A DNA stretch of 32,444 bases from Anaerolineaceae bacterium UBA5211 (GCA_002412595.1 DHVJ01000049.1:1-32444), one strand, 5' to 3'; counted from the stretch's first letter, positions 1 to 7,568 are shown. The notes: generated by a model not told the origin, from the sequence alone. Made by a program: numbers and translations.

Positions 1-212
1 TGGTTTGCCAGCTGTCGTGCCAACGGCATAGCTGGGTAGCGACGTCTGGCAGAGATAACCGCTGAAAGCATCTAAGTGGGAAACTCGCCTCAAGATAAGA
101 TCCCTGTTCTCATAAGAGAGTAAGATCGCAGGAAGACTACCTGCTTGATAGGCGGCATGTGTAAGCGCAGTAATGTGTTAGCTAAGCCGTACTAATGATC
201 GAGCGCTTCATT
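1..212 (+). rRNA. rrl: 23S ribosomal RNA, 3' end (partial)
   Basis: The sequence matches the conserved 3' terminal domain of 23S rRNA, including the segment with GAAAGCATCTAAG and the near-terminal GTACTAATGA block at about 189-198. The 5' part lies outside the window. The exact 3' end is estimated from the distance between GTACTAATGA and the mature end in known 23S rRNAs and could be off by about 10 bases. A 5S gene follows after about 70 bases, the normal order of a bacterial rRNA operon. Confidence 0.95.
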
Positions 213-273
213 GACGTGGTGCGGAGAACTCGATAGTCTTTGTCATCTACTTACATATTATTCACGGTTCAAA

Positions 274-411
274 TAAAAAGTCTCTTGGTGATTGGAGCGA
301 CGGTGGTACACCCGGTTACATCTCGAACCCGGAAGTTAAGGCCGTCAGCGCCGATGGTACTTGGGGGGCGACCCCCCGGGAGAGTAGGTCGTTGCCAAGA
401 GACTTTTATTA
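274..411 (+). terminator. Extended 5S flanking stem, possible rRNA operon processing or termination signal
   Basis: Bases 274-289 and 395-410 are almost perfectly complementary beyond the mature 5S helix, and the 3' arm is T-rich. This could be a processing stem for the 5S precursor or part of the rRNA operon terminator. No separate GC-rich terminator hairpin was recognised in 411-594, which is AT-rich and holds no gene. Confidence 0.4.
283..401 (+). rRNA. rrf: 5S ribosomal RNA
   Basis: The core GTTACATCTCGAACCCGGAAGTTAAG-type segment (around 314-340) and the GAGAGTAGGTCG block near the 3' end are characteristic of bacterial 5S rRNA. The ends TCTCTTGG (from 281) and CCAAGAGA (395-402) pair to form the terminal helix. 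Length is about 119 nt, normal for 5S. Flanking bases extend the helix (AATAAAAAG before, CTTTTATT after), giving a long stem that may serve in processing or termination. Reading frames crossing this gene are artefacts. Confidence 0.95.
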
Positions 412-594
412 TTATTTCAATTCAATCTCTGATTTATCCCCACTATTCACTTCTCAAACATTTATTTCTTATAAAACCCTTATCTTTATCTACACCCATC
501 GTTATAATTTACTTCATATCAATGGCCTTTTCGTGCTTGCTGAAAAGTATTATGCAACTATCGCAACGGTCCATTTAATATTATAGGAGCCAGC

Positions 595-1176
595 ATGAAT
601 AGAATTCTATTAAACCCCGCTGAAAAAAGCGGCGGTAAACCCATTTTAGATGTTATTGCGCAACGCAGGTCATGTAAAGCATTTACTGAAGAACCTCTGG
701 ATATTGATCAGCTATCCACGCTATTATGGGCTGCTTTTGGCATTAATAGCCCTGACACTGGCAGGCGCACTACCCCTTCCGCGCGCAATATTCAGGAAGT
801 CCAGGTATTTGTCATTTTGGAAGCGGGTGCTTACCTATACGATCCGCAGGCAAATCAACTTGAACCGGTAACTCCCGGCGATTTTCGCGCGCTTTCTGCG
901 GTGCAGCCTGATTACCAGCATACACCGCTGCATCTAGCTTATGTGGCGGATTACAGCCACTTGGCGGTAGATGATCCTATGCGGGTCCAGCTGCGCAACC
1001 ATTCTTACAGCCATGCCGGTTTCGTCGGCCAAAATGTGTACCTATACTGTGCTTCAACCGGTTTGGGTACTTGCTTTGTGGCCAGCTTTGACGAGACAGG
1101 CCTGGCAAAAGTGTTGGGCCTAAGCACCGACCAGCATTTGCTTTATACCCAAGTGGTGGGCCATCCAGCAGAATAG
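595..1176 (+). CDS. Nitroreductase family protein (SagB/ThcOx-like)
   Basis: This 193-residue protein belongs to the FMN-dependent nitroreductase superfamily. The N-terminal part carries the family signature DVIAQRRSCKAF, in which the conserved Arg-Arg/Ser pair contacts the FMN phosphate. The central PSARNIQEVQVFVI and the late GxxGQNVYLYCASTGLGTCFVA helix-strand fit the SagB-like or tocopherol-type subgroup with the conserved Gly-Leu-Gly. Length is normal for a single-domain member, and the substrate cannot be predicted. The start is an ATG with AGGAGC six bases upstream. It stands alone, downstream of the rRNA operon and convergent with the zinc transporter. The Cys after GLGT is notable but not a recognised cofactor ligand. 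It probably reduces a quinone, nitro compound or similar acceptor in the cytoplasm; that role is inferred only from the family. Confidence 0.85.
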   Translation: MNRILLNPAEKSGGKPILDVIAQRRSCKAFTEEPLDIDQLSTLLWAAFGINSPDTGRRTTPSARNIQEVQVFVILEAGAYLYDPQANQLEPVTPGDFRALSAVQPDYQHTPLHLAYVADYSHLAVDDPMRVQLRNHSYSHAGFVGQNVYLYCASTGLGTCFVASFDETGLAKVLGLSTDQHLLYTQVVGHPAE

Positions 1177-1196
1177 ATAAATTATTTTCAGAAAAT

Positions 1197-1235
1197 AAAA
1201 GACCGCGGGCAATCATTAGCCCGCGGTCTTTATGA
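1197..1235. terminator. Bidirectional intrinsic terminator
   Basis: A perfect GC-rich hairpin, AAAGACCGCGGGC / GCCCGCGGTCTTT with an 8-base loop, is flanked by A-rich and T-rich ends. It lies between the nitroreductase (plus) and znuB (minus), which converge on it, so it can terminate both transcripts. Confidence 0.9.
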
Positions 1236-1248
1236 TTAAAGGAATTGT

Positions 1249-2085
1249 TTATGCCGCGCTGATTTCCGATTTCTTCTTACGGGTTTTGAGCTGATTTTTC
1301 ACCATGAAACTGATGAAATAGGAGACGCCGGCCACCAGGATGATGGTCGCGCCGGAGGTCAGGTTCCAATAATAGGAAAGCAGTAATCCTACAAAGGTAA
1401 ACAGGATGCTCAGCAGGATGGACAAGCCCATCATGCGTTTCATGTCTTTGACAAATAGTCCCGCAATTGCCGGCGGCATGGTCAGCAGCGCGATCACCAT
1501 AATCAGTCCTACAATTCGCATGGTCATTACCACTGTCAGGCCAATCAGGCACACCAGCATAAGATAAAGGCGGTCCACGGGAACGTTGACCACAAAGGCG
1601 AAGGTCTCGTCAAAGGAAATGGCTTGCAGTTCCTTATAATACAGCGCTACCAGCACCAGGATAATGACATTCAACACCAGCATAATGATCAGGTCGCTTC
1701 TGGGAACTGCCAGGATGCTGCCGAACAGGTAGCTCATCAAATCAGCTTTGTAGCCGGGGCTCATATCCAGGAAGATGATACCGATGGCCATACCGATGGC
1801 CCACATCACGCCAATGATGGTGTCGGAGCGTTCGCCGGTCTTGCGGTGCACCATGCCCATGCCCAGTGAGGCGCCCAGGCTGAAAACGATCGCGCCAATG
1901 GTGGGGTTGATACCCAGAAAATAACCCAGGCCAATACCGCCGTAAGCGGCGTGCGCGATGCCGCCGCTCAGAAAGACGATGCGGTTGATGACTACGTAAG
2001 TTCCGATGATGCCGCAGGCAAAGCTGACCAGCACGCCCGCGGCCAGCGCATTGCGCATGAATCCGTATTGGAATATTTCAAACAT
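1249..2085 (-). CDS. znuB: Zinc/manganese ABC transporter permease
   Basis: This is an integral membrane protein of the ZnuB/MntB (ABC-3) family, about 278 residues long, with about eight hydrophobic segments. Family features are the early INRIVFLSGGIAHAAYGGIGLGY motif, typical of the metal permease gating and ATPase-coupling region, and the later VGLIMVIALLTMPPAIA segment. An upstream in-frame ATG exists 12 bases earlier, but the ATG at 2085 has GGAG six bases upstream and is preferred; it overlaps the end of znuC by 8 bases. The gene is last in zur-znuA-znuC-znuB and ends at the shared terminator. Zinc as substrate is inferred from the linked Fur-family gene and the His-rich binding protein. 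Manganese or iron remain possible. Confidence 0.9.
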   Translation of the reverse strand: MFEIFQYGFMRNALAAGVLVSFACGIIGTYVVINRIVFLSGGIAHAAYGGIGLGYFLGINPTIGAIVFSLGASLGMGMVHRKTGERSDTIIGVMWAIGMAIGIIFLDMSPGYKADLMSYLFGSILAVPRSDLIIMLVLNVIILVLVALYYKELQAISFDETFAFVVNVPVDRLYLMLVCLIGLTVVMTMRIVGLIMVIALLTMPPAIAGLFVKDMKRMMGLSILLSILFTFVGLLLSYYWNLTSGATIILVAGVSYFISFMVKNQLKTRKKKSEISAA

Positions 2086-2881
2086 TTTTAGCTCCATTTT
2101 GGTCGTGCGGGGAGAGAACGCGGTGGGGCAGGCCGTGCGCGATCAGGTCGATGGGGCATTCGTAGATGGCGTCCATCATTTCCTGTGTGACTTCCTTGCT
2201 GCCGTGATAATGCAGCCGACGGTTAAGGCATCCGATGCTTTTCACGTAAGAGGACACTGCGTTCATGTCGTGGCTCACCATCACGATGGTCACGGTCTGG
2301 TTGATGCGCCGCAGCAGGTCGTAGATGTTGCCGGCCACCTGCGGGTCCACGCTGGCGGTGGGTTCGTCCAACAGCAGGATCTGCGGGCTGGAGGTCAGGG
2401 CGCGTGCAATGTACACGCGCTGGCGCTGGCCGCCGGACAGCTCGCCGATGGGACGCTGGCTTAAATCGGCCATTTCTACCTGCTTGAGAGCGTAATCGAT
2501 CACCTCGCGTTCGGCAGCCGAAAGCCGCGTGAACGGTTTGCGGCAGCCTAGCAAGCCCATCTGCACCACTTCCCACACGCGGATGGGAAACTGCCGGTCG
2601 AATTCGATGTACTGCGGCACATAGCCGATGTGGCAGCGCCCTTCGGCGACGCTCTTGCCCATGATGCGAATGGTGCCGCGCGTCGGTTCCAGCAGACCCA
2701 GCAGGGCTTTCAGCAGGGTGGTCTTGCCGCCGCCGTTCGGGCCGATGAGACCGATAAAATCGGACTCATTTACGGTCAGGTTGATGTCTTCCAGCACTGA
2801 TTGGGCGTCATAGGATACCCACAGGCCTTTCACTTCAATTACAGGGTTAGGTGTGTTAATGGGTTTTTCCTCTATTATCAT
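2078..2881 (-). CDS. znuC: Zinc/manganese ABC transporter ATP-binding protein
   Basis: This 267-residue protein is the ATPase of the metal importer. The Walker A motif is GPNGGGKTT, the Q-loop follows in YVPQYIEFD, the ABC signature is LSGGQRQRVYIARAL, Walker B is ILLLDEPTASVDP, and the switch His is in VMVSHDMNAV. All catalytic residues are present. Its start codon overlaps the znuA stop in an ATGA arrangement (2878-2881), indicating translational coupling, and its 3' end overlaps znuB. It would act on the inner face of the membrane with two ZnuB subunits and the ZnuA lipoprotein. Confidence 0.93.
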   Translation of the reverse strand: MIIEEKPINTPNPVIEVKGLWVSYDAQSVLEDINLTVNESDFIGLIGPNGGGKTTLLKALLGLLEPTRGTIRIMGKSVAEGRCHIGYVPQYIEFDRQFPIRVWEVVQMGLLGCRKPFTRLSAAEREVIDYALKQVEMADLSQRPIGELSGGQRQRVYIARALTSSPQILLLDEPTASVDPQVAGNIYDLLRRINQTVTIVMVSHDMNAVSSYVKSIGCLNRRLHYHGSKEVTQEMMDAIYECPIDLIAHGLPHRVLSPHDQNGAKNV

Positions 2882-3795
2882 TCATTTGAATTGAGTACTT
2901 CTGTGAAGGTCTGAGCGACTGCGCGCAGATTTTCCAGCCAGTCTTCCGCCAGCGGGTCAATCAGGATGACTTGCCCGTTGATTTCCTGGGCGATATAATC
3001 GGCTGTCTTGGTGCTGAACTCTGGCTGGCCGAAGATCACTTTGGTGTTTTCTGCCTTGGCTTCATCGATTATACCGGCTAATTCCTGTGCGCTGGGTTCG
3101 GAGCCCTGGATCTCGATCGGTATCTGCTCCAGACCGAAATCGCGTGCGAAATATCCCCATGAGGGATGAAATACGATGAAGGTGTGGGAGGTAATATTGG
3201 CCAGAGAGGTTTGGATGTCGCTTTCCAGCGAGTCAATGTCTTGCAAGAATGCGTCCAGGTTGGCCTGGTATTCCGCCTGATGTGCCGGGTCGCTTTCCGC
3301 CAGGGTCTGGTAAATGCTCTGGGCGATGACCTTGACGTTCTCCGGCGAGGTCCATACGTGCGGGTCCAGTTCGCCCTCATCCTCACTGTTGGCTGTGGCA
3401 GTCTCGCCCTCGTGGTGATGGGCAACCATGGGGATCTTTTCCAGGTTGGCCGAGACGTCCACAATCTGCATGTCGGGGTTGGCGGCTGCGATGCGGTCCA
3501 TCCAGGCGTTTTCAAAATCGACACCGATGCTGAAATATACACTGGCCTGGCTCAGAGCGGTCATTTGATCCGATTTTGGTTCGTAGGTGTGCGGCGAATC
3601 ACCGGGGCCTACCATTACATTAACATTTACGTAGTCTCCGCCAATGCGTTCCACGAAGTATTTCTCCGGCAGGATGCTAACGGTCACGTTCAATGCGCCG
3701 GTGTTCGTCGTGACGCTGGTGTCCGCACCGCAGGCACTGAGTAAGATTGCTATTAATACAAAGGCAATCGTGGTTTGAATTTTGGGTGTTTTCAT
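2878..3795 (-). CDS. znuA: Metal ABC transporter substrate-binding lipoprotein
   Basis: This is a 305-residue cluster 9 (A-I) solute-binding protein. The N-terminus is a signal peptide ending in a lipobox (LLSACGAD), so the mature protein is lipid-anchored on the outer side of the membrane. Metal-ligand regions visible are GDSPHTYEP (first His), the DPHVWTSPENV motif (second His), FIVFHPSWGYFARDFGL (third His) and a C-terminal acidic site in VILIDPLAEDW. Before the second ligand lies a short loop with three consecutive His and several acidic residues, typical of zinc-specific members. It begins 2 bases after the zur stop, with AAAGGA upstream of the ATG. Confidence 0.92.
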   Translation of the reverse strand: MKTPKIQTTIAFVLIAILLSACGADTSVTTNTGALNVTVSILPEKYFVERIGGDYVNVNVMVGPGDSPHTYEPKSDQMTALSQASVYFSIGVDFENAWMDRIAAANPDMQIVDVSANLEKIPMVAHHHEGETATANSEDEGELDPHVWTSPENVKVIAQSIYQTLAESDPAHQAEYQANLDAFLQDIDSLESDIQTSLANITSHTFIVFHPSWGYFARDFGLEQIPIEIQGSEPSAQELAGIIDEAKAENTKVIFGQPEFSTKTADYIAQEINGQVILIDPLAEDWLENLRAVAQTFTEVLNSNE

Positions 3796-3797
3796 TT

Positions 3798-4256
3798 CTA
3801 TCCTTTTGATTGTTGTTTTCCCCGGCAGGCTTCGCAGAGCCCTGCTAGTTGCAGCCAGTGTCCGGTGACCTGGTAACCGAGTTTCTCACCGATCTGGTTG
3901 AATTGCTCTTCCACCTCCAAGCCGTCAAAGTACCGGCTGCTGCCGCATTTAGTGCAGATCAACAAGTGCTGATGGCTATCTGGGCAGCGGAACACGGTCT
4001 GGCATTCACCTAGGTGATGCACATGGCTGACCAGGTGCAGCTCTTCCAGTTTCTCGATTGTGCGGTAAATGGTTACCAGCCCAACGCCCGGATTGTCCTC
4101 GCGCACCTTGTCGTAAATTTCCAGAGGGGTCAGCGGCCGGCTGCTTTCGGCAACGATATCCAGGATGGCGCGGCGCGGGCGGGTGATGCGGTAGCCAGCC
4201 TGGCTGAGCAGGACTTCCCATTTTTGGCTGAGAGTATCTTGGTCTTGTGTAATCAT
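3798..4256 (-). CDS. zur: Fur-family metalloregulator, probable zinc uptake regulator
   Basis: This is a 152-residue Fur-superfamily repressor. It has an N-terminal winged helix (RITRPRRAILDIV ... VGLVTIYRTIEKLEELHLV) and a C-terminal dimerisation domain with the HVHHLGECQTVFRC segment, a His-rich loop, and two CxxC pairs (CTKC and CEAC) that form the structural zinc site. It heads the operon containing znuA, znuC and znuB, which strongly suggests zinc-responsive autoregulation. A perfect 23-bp palindrome lies 10 bases before its ATG. A second Fur paralogue lies at 7170-7559. Assignment as Zur rather than Fur or Mur rests on context. Confidence 0.88.
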   Translation of the reverse strand: MITQDQDTLSQKWEVLLSQAGYRITRPRRAILDIVAESSRPLTPLEIYDKVREDNPGVGLVTIYRTIEKLEELHLVSHVHHLGECQTVFRCPDSHQHLLICTKCGSSRYFDGLEVEEQFNQIGEKLGYQVTGHWLQLAGLCEACRGKQQSKG

Positions 4257-4265
4257 ATTTCCTTA

Positions 4266-4288
4266 TTGATATTGAATGTCAATATCAA
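4266..4288. promoter_or_regulatory. Perfect palindrome, candidate Zur operator
   Basis: TTGATATTGA-ATG-TCAATATCAA is a perfect 10-3-10 inverted repeat located between the divergent zur and Crp/Fnr-family genes, 10 bases before the zur start. The length and AT-rich dyad resemble Fur-superfamily boxes, and its place in front of zur-znuACB fits an autoregulatory operator. The assignment is an inference. Confidence 0.75.
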
Positions 4289-4335
4289 CTATATTACCAT
4301 TATTCGGTAAAAATGCCATATAGAATATAGATGAT

Positions 4336-5004
4336 ATGAAAATTGATTATGCGGAAATCGGACTATTCAGGGACCTTCCGGATGAAGTATTGGCGGAGGT
4401 GATCGAATGTGCCCAGGTAAAGCACATGGACGCGGACGCTCCGGTTATTTGGGCTGGGGATGAATGCGAAGCAGTTTACTTTATCCTGGCCGGTCGTGTG
4501 GATATCTCGCGCCTGTCGGCGCAGGGGCGTGAACAGGTCTTGGAAAGGCTGGGGCCGGGCGAGGCTTTCAACCTGGTACCGGTTTTTCAGCGCAATCCGC
4601 TCAATCCGGCGGATGCCAAAACGGTTGGCCCTGCGGAACTGCTCTGTATTGAACGAAAAGAATTTTTGCGGCTGATGGGCTGTCATCCGCAACTTACCCG
4701 CGCCTTGGCTGCCTATCTGGCAGGCCGTCTTTCCAATATGGTGGATTTGGCGGAACGCCTGGCGTTGTTCCCCGTGCGCCAACGCCTGGCAGCCTTCCTG
4801 ATCAACCAGGCGGATGCGGTGGGGAAAGACGCTGCCCAGCAATGGACGCAGGAGGATATCGCCCGCCGGCTGGGTACCGTGCGCGACGTGGTCGGACGTG
4901 CTCTGCGCAGATTTGAGCAGGAGGGCCTGATCCGTTTCCAACGCCAGCGCATCCAGTTGCTGGATCGTGAAAGACTGCAATCTTTGGCGGACGGCCGCGA
5001 ATGA
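4336..5004 (+). CDS. Crp/Fnr-family transcriptional regulator
   Basis: This 222-residue protein has an N-terminal cyclic-nucleotide-binding-like beta barrel (roughly 10-120, with GDECEAVYFILAGRVDI and LGPGEAF turns), a long dimerisation helix, and a C-terminal helix-turn-helix (about 160-215: WTQEDIARRLGTVRDVVGRALRRFEQEGLI). The N-terminal Cys cluster that binds [4Fe-4S] in true FNR proteins is absent. Two Cys residues near the start do not have FNR spacing. Context with a ferredoxin and a hemerythrin-like protein suggests a DNR/NnrR-like sensor of NO, O2 or redox state, but the ligand is unknown. No clear ribosome binding site precedes the ATG. It is transcribed divergently from zur. Confidence 0.85.
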   Translation: MKIDYAEIGLFRDLPDEVLAEVIECAQVKHMDADAPVIWAGDECEAVYFILAGRVDISRLSAQGREQVLERLGPGEAFNLVPVFQRNPLNPADAKTVGPAELLCIERKEFLRLMGCHPQLTRALAAYLAGRLSNMVDLAERLALFPVRQRLAAFLINQADAVGKDAAQQWTQEDIARRLGTVRDVVGRALRRFEQEGLIRFQRQRIQLLDRERLQSLADGRE

Positions 5005-5068
5005 GACTTAAGTCGTAGAGAAAAAACCGCTTTTTGTTTATGCTTATGGTTAGAAAGGTAAAAACAGC

Positions 5069-5275
5069 ATGGCCGATTGGAAAATACCACAACTGAACCA
5101 GGAAAAATGCGTCGTGTGCGGCATCTGTGTGGACGTGTGCCCGCAGGGAGTGCTGGAATTGGGGACGGATGGATTGGTTTTTGCCCGCCCTCAGGACTGC
5201 ACCTACTGCGGTGCCTGCGAAGAAAGCTGCCCGCATGATGCGGTGGTGTGTTCCTACGAAATCGGCTGGGCATAA
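5069..5275 (+). CDS. 4Fe-4S dicluster ferredoxin
   Basis: This is a 68-residue protein with two classic [4Fe-4S] motifs, CVVCGICVDVCP (about residues 15-26) and CTYCGACEESCP (about 46-57). All eight Cys ligands are present, so two clusters are expected. It sits between a Crp/Fnr regulator and a DUF438-hemerythrin-PAS protein, with only 14 bases to the latter, indicating co-transcription. It probably passes electrons to or from a partner of this small redox-sensing operon. The first motif is preceded by the usual short N-terminal strand, and the length is normal for 2[4Fe-4S] ferredoxins with a C-terminal tail. Confidence 0.92.
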   Translation: MADWKIPQLNQEKCVVCGICVDVCPQGVLELGTDGLVFARPQDCTYCGACEESCPHDAVVCSYEIGWA

Positions 5276-5289
5276 ACTAAGGAGCCGTT

Positions 5290-6543
5290 ATGAGTGAATT
5301 AATCAACAATGTTTCCCGCCGCAAGGAAACCCTGAAGGAAGCTTTGCGCCAGATCCACGCCGGCAAACCCTACCAGGAAGTGAAGCAGACCTTTGCTGAA
5401 ATCCTGCAGCAGGCCAGCGCGGGTGAGATCGCTGAAATTGAGCAAGCGCTGATTGCCGAAGGGCTGCCGGTGGAGGATATCCAATATCTGTGCGATGTGC
5501 ATGTGGCCATGTTCCGCGAATCATTGGACCATCAAACGCCGCCGCAAATGCTTCCCGGACATCCCATCTATACCTTCAACGCTGAAAACGAATTGGCCGC
5601 CCTGCAATTGAACGAGTGCCGCCAGCTCTTGCAGCAGGTACAGGATGATCCCAATGCCGAATCGTTGGGGCGCCTGGCCGCCGCCCTGCAAAAACTGGCT
5701 GAATTCGACCGCCATTACCAGCGCAAGGAGAACCTGCTGTTCCCCTTCCTGGAGAAATACGGCTTCAGCGGTCCTTCATCTGTGATGTGGGGCATCCACG
5801 ATGACATTCGCAAGGCCTGGAAGCGTATGCGCAAGCAGCTGCGGGATATGGAGACGGACCCCGCCGCTGCGGCCGCGGCTGTGAGGGAAAAATTCATACC
5901 CATGGAAAATGCCATGCGCGAGATGTTTTATAAGGAAGAAAACATCCTTTTTCCCAATGCGCTGGAGCGCCTGAACGAATCCGACTGGCGCGCCATCCAT
6001 GCTCAGGAACCCGATTTCGGCTTTGTCTATGTCACACGCGGCACCCAGTGGCCGCCCGATGAGCAACCGTTTGAAATGGCAGCCCTAACCGCTGAGGCTG
6101 TATTAAATGAAGAGAAGAAAGAAAGGATGAATGAAATGAACGAATTTCCCCTGACTACCGGCGACTTGACCCTGTCGCAAATCAACCTGATGCTGACCCA
6201 CCTGCCGGTGGATATCACTTTCGTGGATGAGAACGACACCGTGCGTTATTTCTCTGAGACACCCACGCGTATTTTCAAGCGCACGCCCGCCATCATCGGC
6301 CGCCAGGTGCAGAATTGCCATCCGCCGGCCAGCGTGGATAAGGTTGTGAAAATTGTCGAGGATTTCCGCGCCGGCAAGCGTGACAGCGCGGAGTTCTGGA
6401 TTCAGATGAATGGTATGTTCATTCACATCCAGTATTTTGCCATGCGCGACGCGGCCGGAAATTACCGCGGCACTTTGGAAGTCTCGCAGGAGATCAGTGC
6501 CTTGCGTAAATTGGAAGGTGAGAAACGCTTGTTGGACGATTAG
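5290..6543 (+). CDS. DUF438 / hemerythrin-like / PAS multidomain protein
   Basis: This is a 417-residue cytoplasmic protein with three parts. Residues about 15-80 match DUF438 (helical, ending in LCDVHVAMFRESL). About 90-235 form a hemerythrin HHE domain with His/Glu ligands in HPIYTFNAENEL, EFDRHYQRKENLLFPFLE, GIHDDI and FYKEENILFPNA, which would bind a di-iron centre. About 295-410 form a PAS domain (VDITFVDENDTVRYFSE ... GRQVQNCHPP ... GTLEVSQEIS). The start is an ATG with AGGAG upstream. Proteins of this architecture occur in anaerobes and are thought to sense or bind O2 or NO. The adjacent Crp/Fnr regulator and ferredoxin support a nitrosative or oxidative stress role, which is an inference. 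No output domain such as a kinase is attached. Confidence 0.88.
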   Translation: MSELINNVSRRKETLKEALRQIHAGKPYQEVKQTFAEILQQASAGEIAEIEQALIAEGLPVEDIQYLCDVHVAMFRESLDHQTPPQMLPGHPIYTFNAENELAALQLNECRQLLQQVQDDPNAESLGRLAAALQKLAEFDRHYQRKENLLFPFLEKYGFSGPSSVMWGIHDDIRKAWKRMRKQLRDMETDPAAAAAAVREKFIPMENAMREMFYKEENILFPNALERLNESDWRAIHAQEPDFGFVYVTRGTQWPPDEQPFEMAALTAEAVLNEEKKERMNEMNEFPLTTGDLTLSQINLMLTHLPVDITFVDENDTVRYFSETPTRIFKRTPAIIGRQVQNCHPPASVDKVVKIVEDFRAGKRDSAEFWIQMNGMFIHIQYFAMRDAAGNYRGTLEVSQEISALRKLEGEKRLLDD

Positions 6544-6570
6544 TGGCAGAGATTTAGAGGTATTTCAATA

Positions 6571-6603
6571 TAAACGCTGCATTCGCGGCGTTTATGTTTT
6601 TCA
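6571..6603 (+). terminator. Intrinsic terminator after the DUF438-hemerythrin-PAS gene
   Basis: A hairpin of AAACGCTGC and GCGGCGTTT (one G-U pair, ATTC loop) is followed by a T-rich run ending near 6601. It lies 28 bases after the stop codon. Confidence 0.75.
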
Positions 6604-7165
6604 GAATGTTGGTCGTGTTTCAACCCGTACTCAGAAAATTTCAGGCATGCCCCGTAGTGCAAAGGCGAATGCCTGACCTGCACAAAAATCGCGTGTTGAG
6701 ATAAGGATTAGAAATTTGTCATTGCGTTCTCGGCGTTTATGTTTGCTATTTCAATTTGCATTGGCAGTCGTTGCCTGCGTAGGGCGCGTTTCTAAACACG
6801 CCTAGGATTAGCTACATGGCGGCCTGTGAAAGCTGCTCTTCATACTTCCTCTCCCTGTGGAGTGCGTTTCTATTTGTACACAGTATTTATAAGTAAGCGC
6901 GCCTTTTTAGAACCACGAAATACACGAAACGTATCTTGGTCTTTTATTTGAGAATCAATATCGGGAATAAAAAAATGGCGGAAATAGGCAGCCGTGGAAA
7001 TACCGGCCAGGGTTCCAGTTGTTATTATCCGGGGAAAATTGATATATATGCTGATCGATATGTTAGTACGGGTGGAAAACTGCCCTGTGGCATCATGAAA
7101 TGCCATCTGTGAAAAATAAATCATTAAGGGTCTTGTTTTTTATCTGTGATTATCTGTGGTTAAAG
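6604..7165. repeat. Gene-free stretch with decayed palindromes and tandem motifs
   Basis: No convincing gene lies here. Visible structure includes an 8-bp inverted repeat TCAGGCAT/ATGCCTGA (6641-6648 and 6669-6676), a second copy of CGGCGTTTATGTTT (6731-6744) that repeats the 3' arm of the preceding terminator, and a REP-like palindrome TAGGGCGCGTTT/AAACACGCCTA (6780-6804). There are also two tandem-style motifs, ACCACGAAATACACGAAA (6912-6929, plus) and ACCACAGATAATCACAGAT (about 7143-7161, minus). Similar motifs are scattered in intergenic DNA of many environmental bacteria. A minus-strand open frame at 6870-7124 has no recognisable product and reads through one motif, so it is not called. 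Confidence 0.5.
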
Positions 7166-7169
7166 AACT

Positions 7170-7559
7170 TTATTCCCCCATCTTTTCCTGGCAGTCCCGG
7201 CAGTAGCCGAACAAGGCCAGGTGTTTGGTGATGACCTTGAAGTGATGGCTGTCCTCGATTTTCCCGAACAGTTCCTCCACGCTGCCGTCCCGCAGGTTGA
7301 TGATCTTGCCGCAATTTTGGCACACCAAGTGGTGGTGCGGTTCGCCGGTCACCAGTTCGAACACCTGCGCGCCGCGCCCGATATCCGTAATGGATACTTG
7401 CCCGTCGTCCACCAACCGCCGCAGCGCGCGGTAAACGGTGGAGTGATTTACAGCTGTGAACTTGACTTTGACAGCTTCGTAAATCTCCACCTCGGTCAGG
7501 TGGTCGTGTTCCTTTTTTAAGATATCCAAAATTTCGTTGGTAACCGATGAGGCACGCAT
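7170..7559 (-). CDS. Fur-family transcriptional regulator (second paralogue)
   Basis: This is a 129-residue Fur-superfamily protein. The winged helix is at about 1-80 (TEVEIYEAVKVKFTAVNHSTVYRALRRLVDDGQV), followed by the EPHHHLVCQNCGK segment and a final CRDC pair, so the structural zinc site with two CxxC motifs is present. It differs clearly from the Zur candidate at 3798-4256. PerR, Fur or Zur identity cannot be settled from sequence alone. It lies 42 bases downstream of asd on the same strand and could be read from that operon. A TATAAT hexamer 9 bases before its ATG (7569-7574) and the lack of a clear ribosome binding site also allow an own, nearly leaderless transcript. Confidence 0.85.
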   Translation of the reverse strand: MRASSVTNEILDILKKEHDHLTEVEIYEAVKVKFTAVNHSTVYRALRRLVDDGQVSITDIGRGAQVFELVTGEPHHHLVCQNCGKIINLRDGSVEELFGKIEDSHHFKVITKHLALFGYCRDCQEKMGE

Positions 7560-7568
7560 AACGGGTTA

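Noticed and set aside
240..586. Open reading frames across and after the 5S rRNA gene
   Set aside because: They read through a clear 5S rRNA and low-complexity AT-rich DNA, with no protein-like features or ribosome binding site.
4336..5004. True FNR with an N-terminal iron-sulfur cluster
   Set aside because: The cysteine spacing needed for the [4Fe-4S] cluster is absent. Only a general Crp/Fnr-family call is supported.
6870..7124. 84-codon minus-strand frame in the intergenic island
   Set aside because: It overlaps a non-coding tandem-type motif, has no clear ribosome binding site and shows no recognisable domain.
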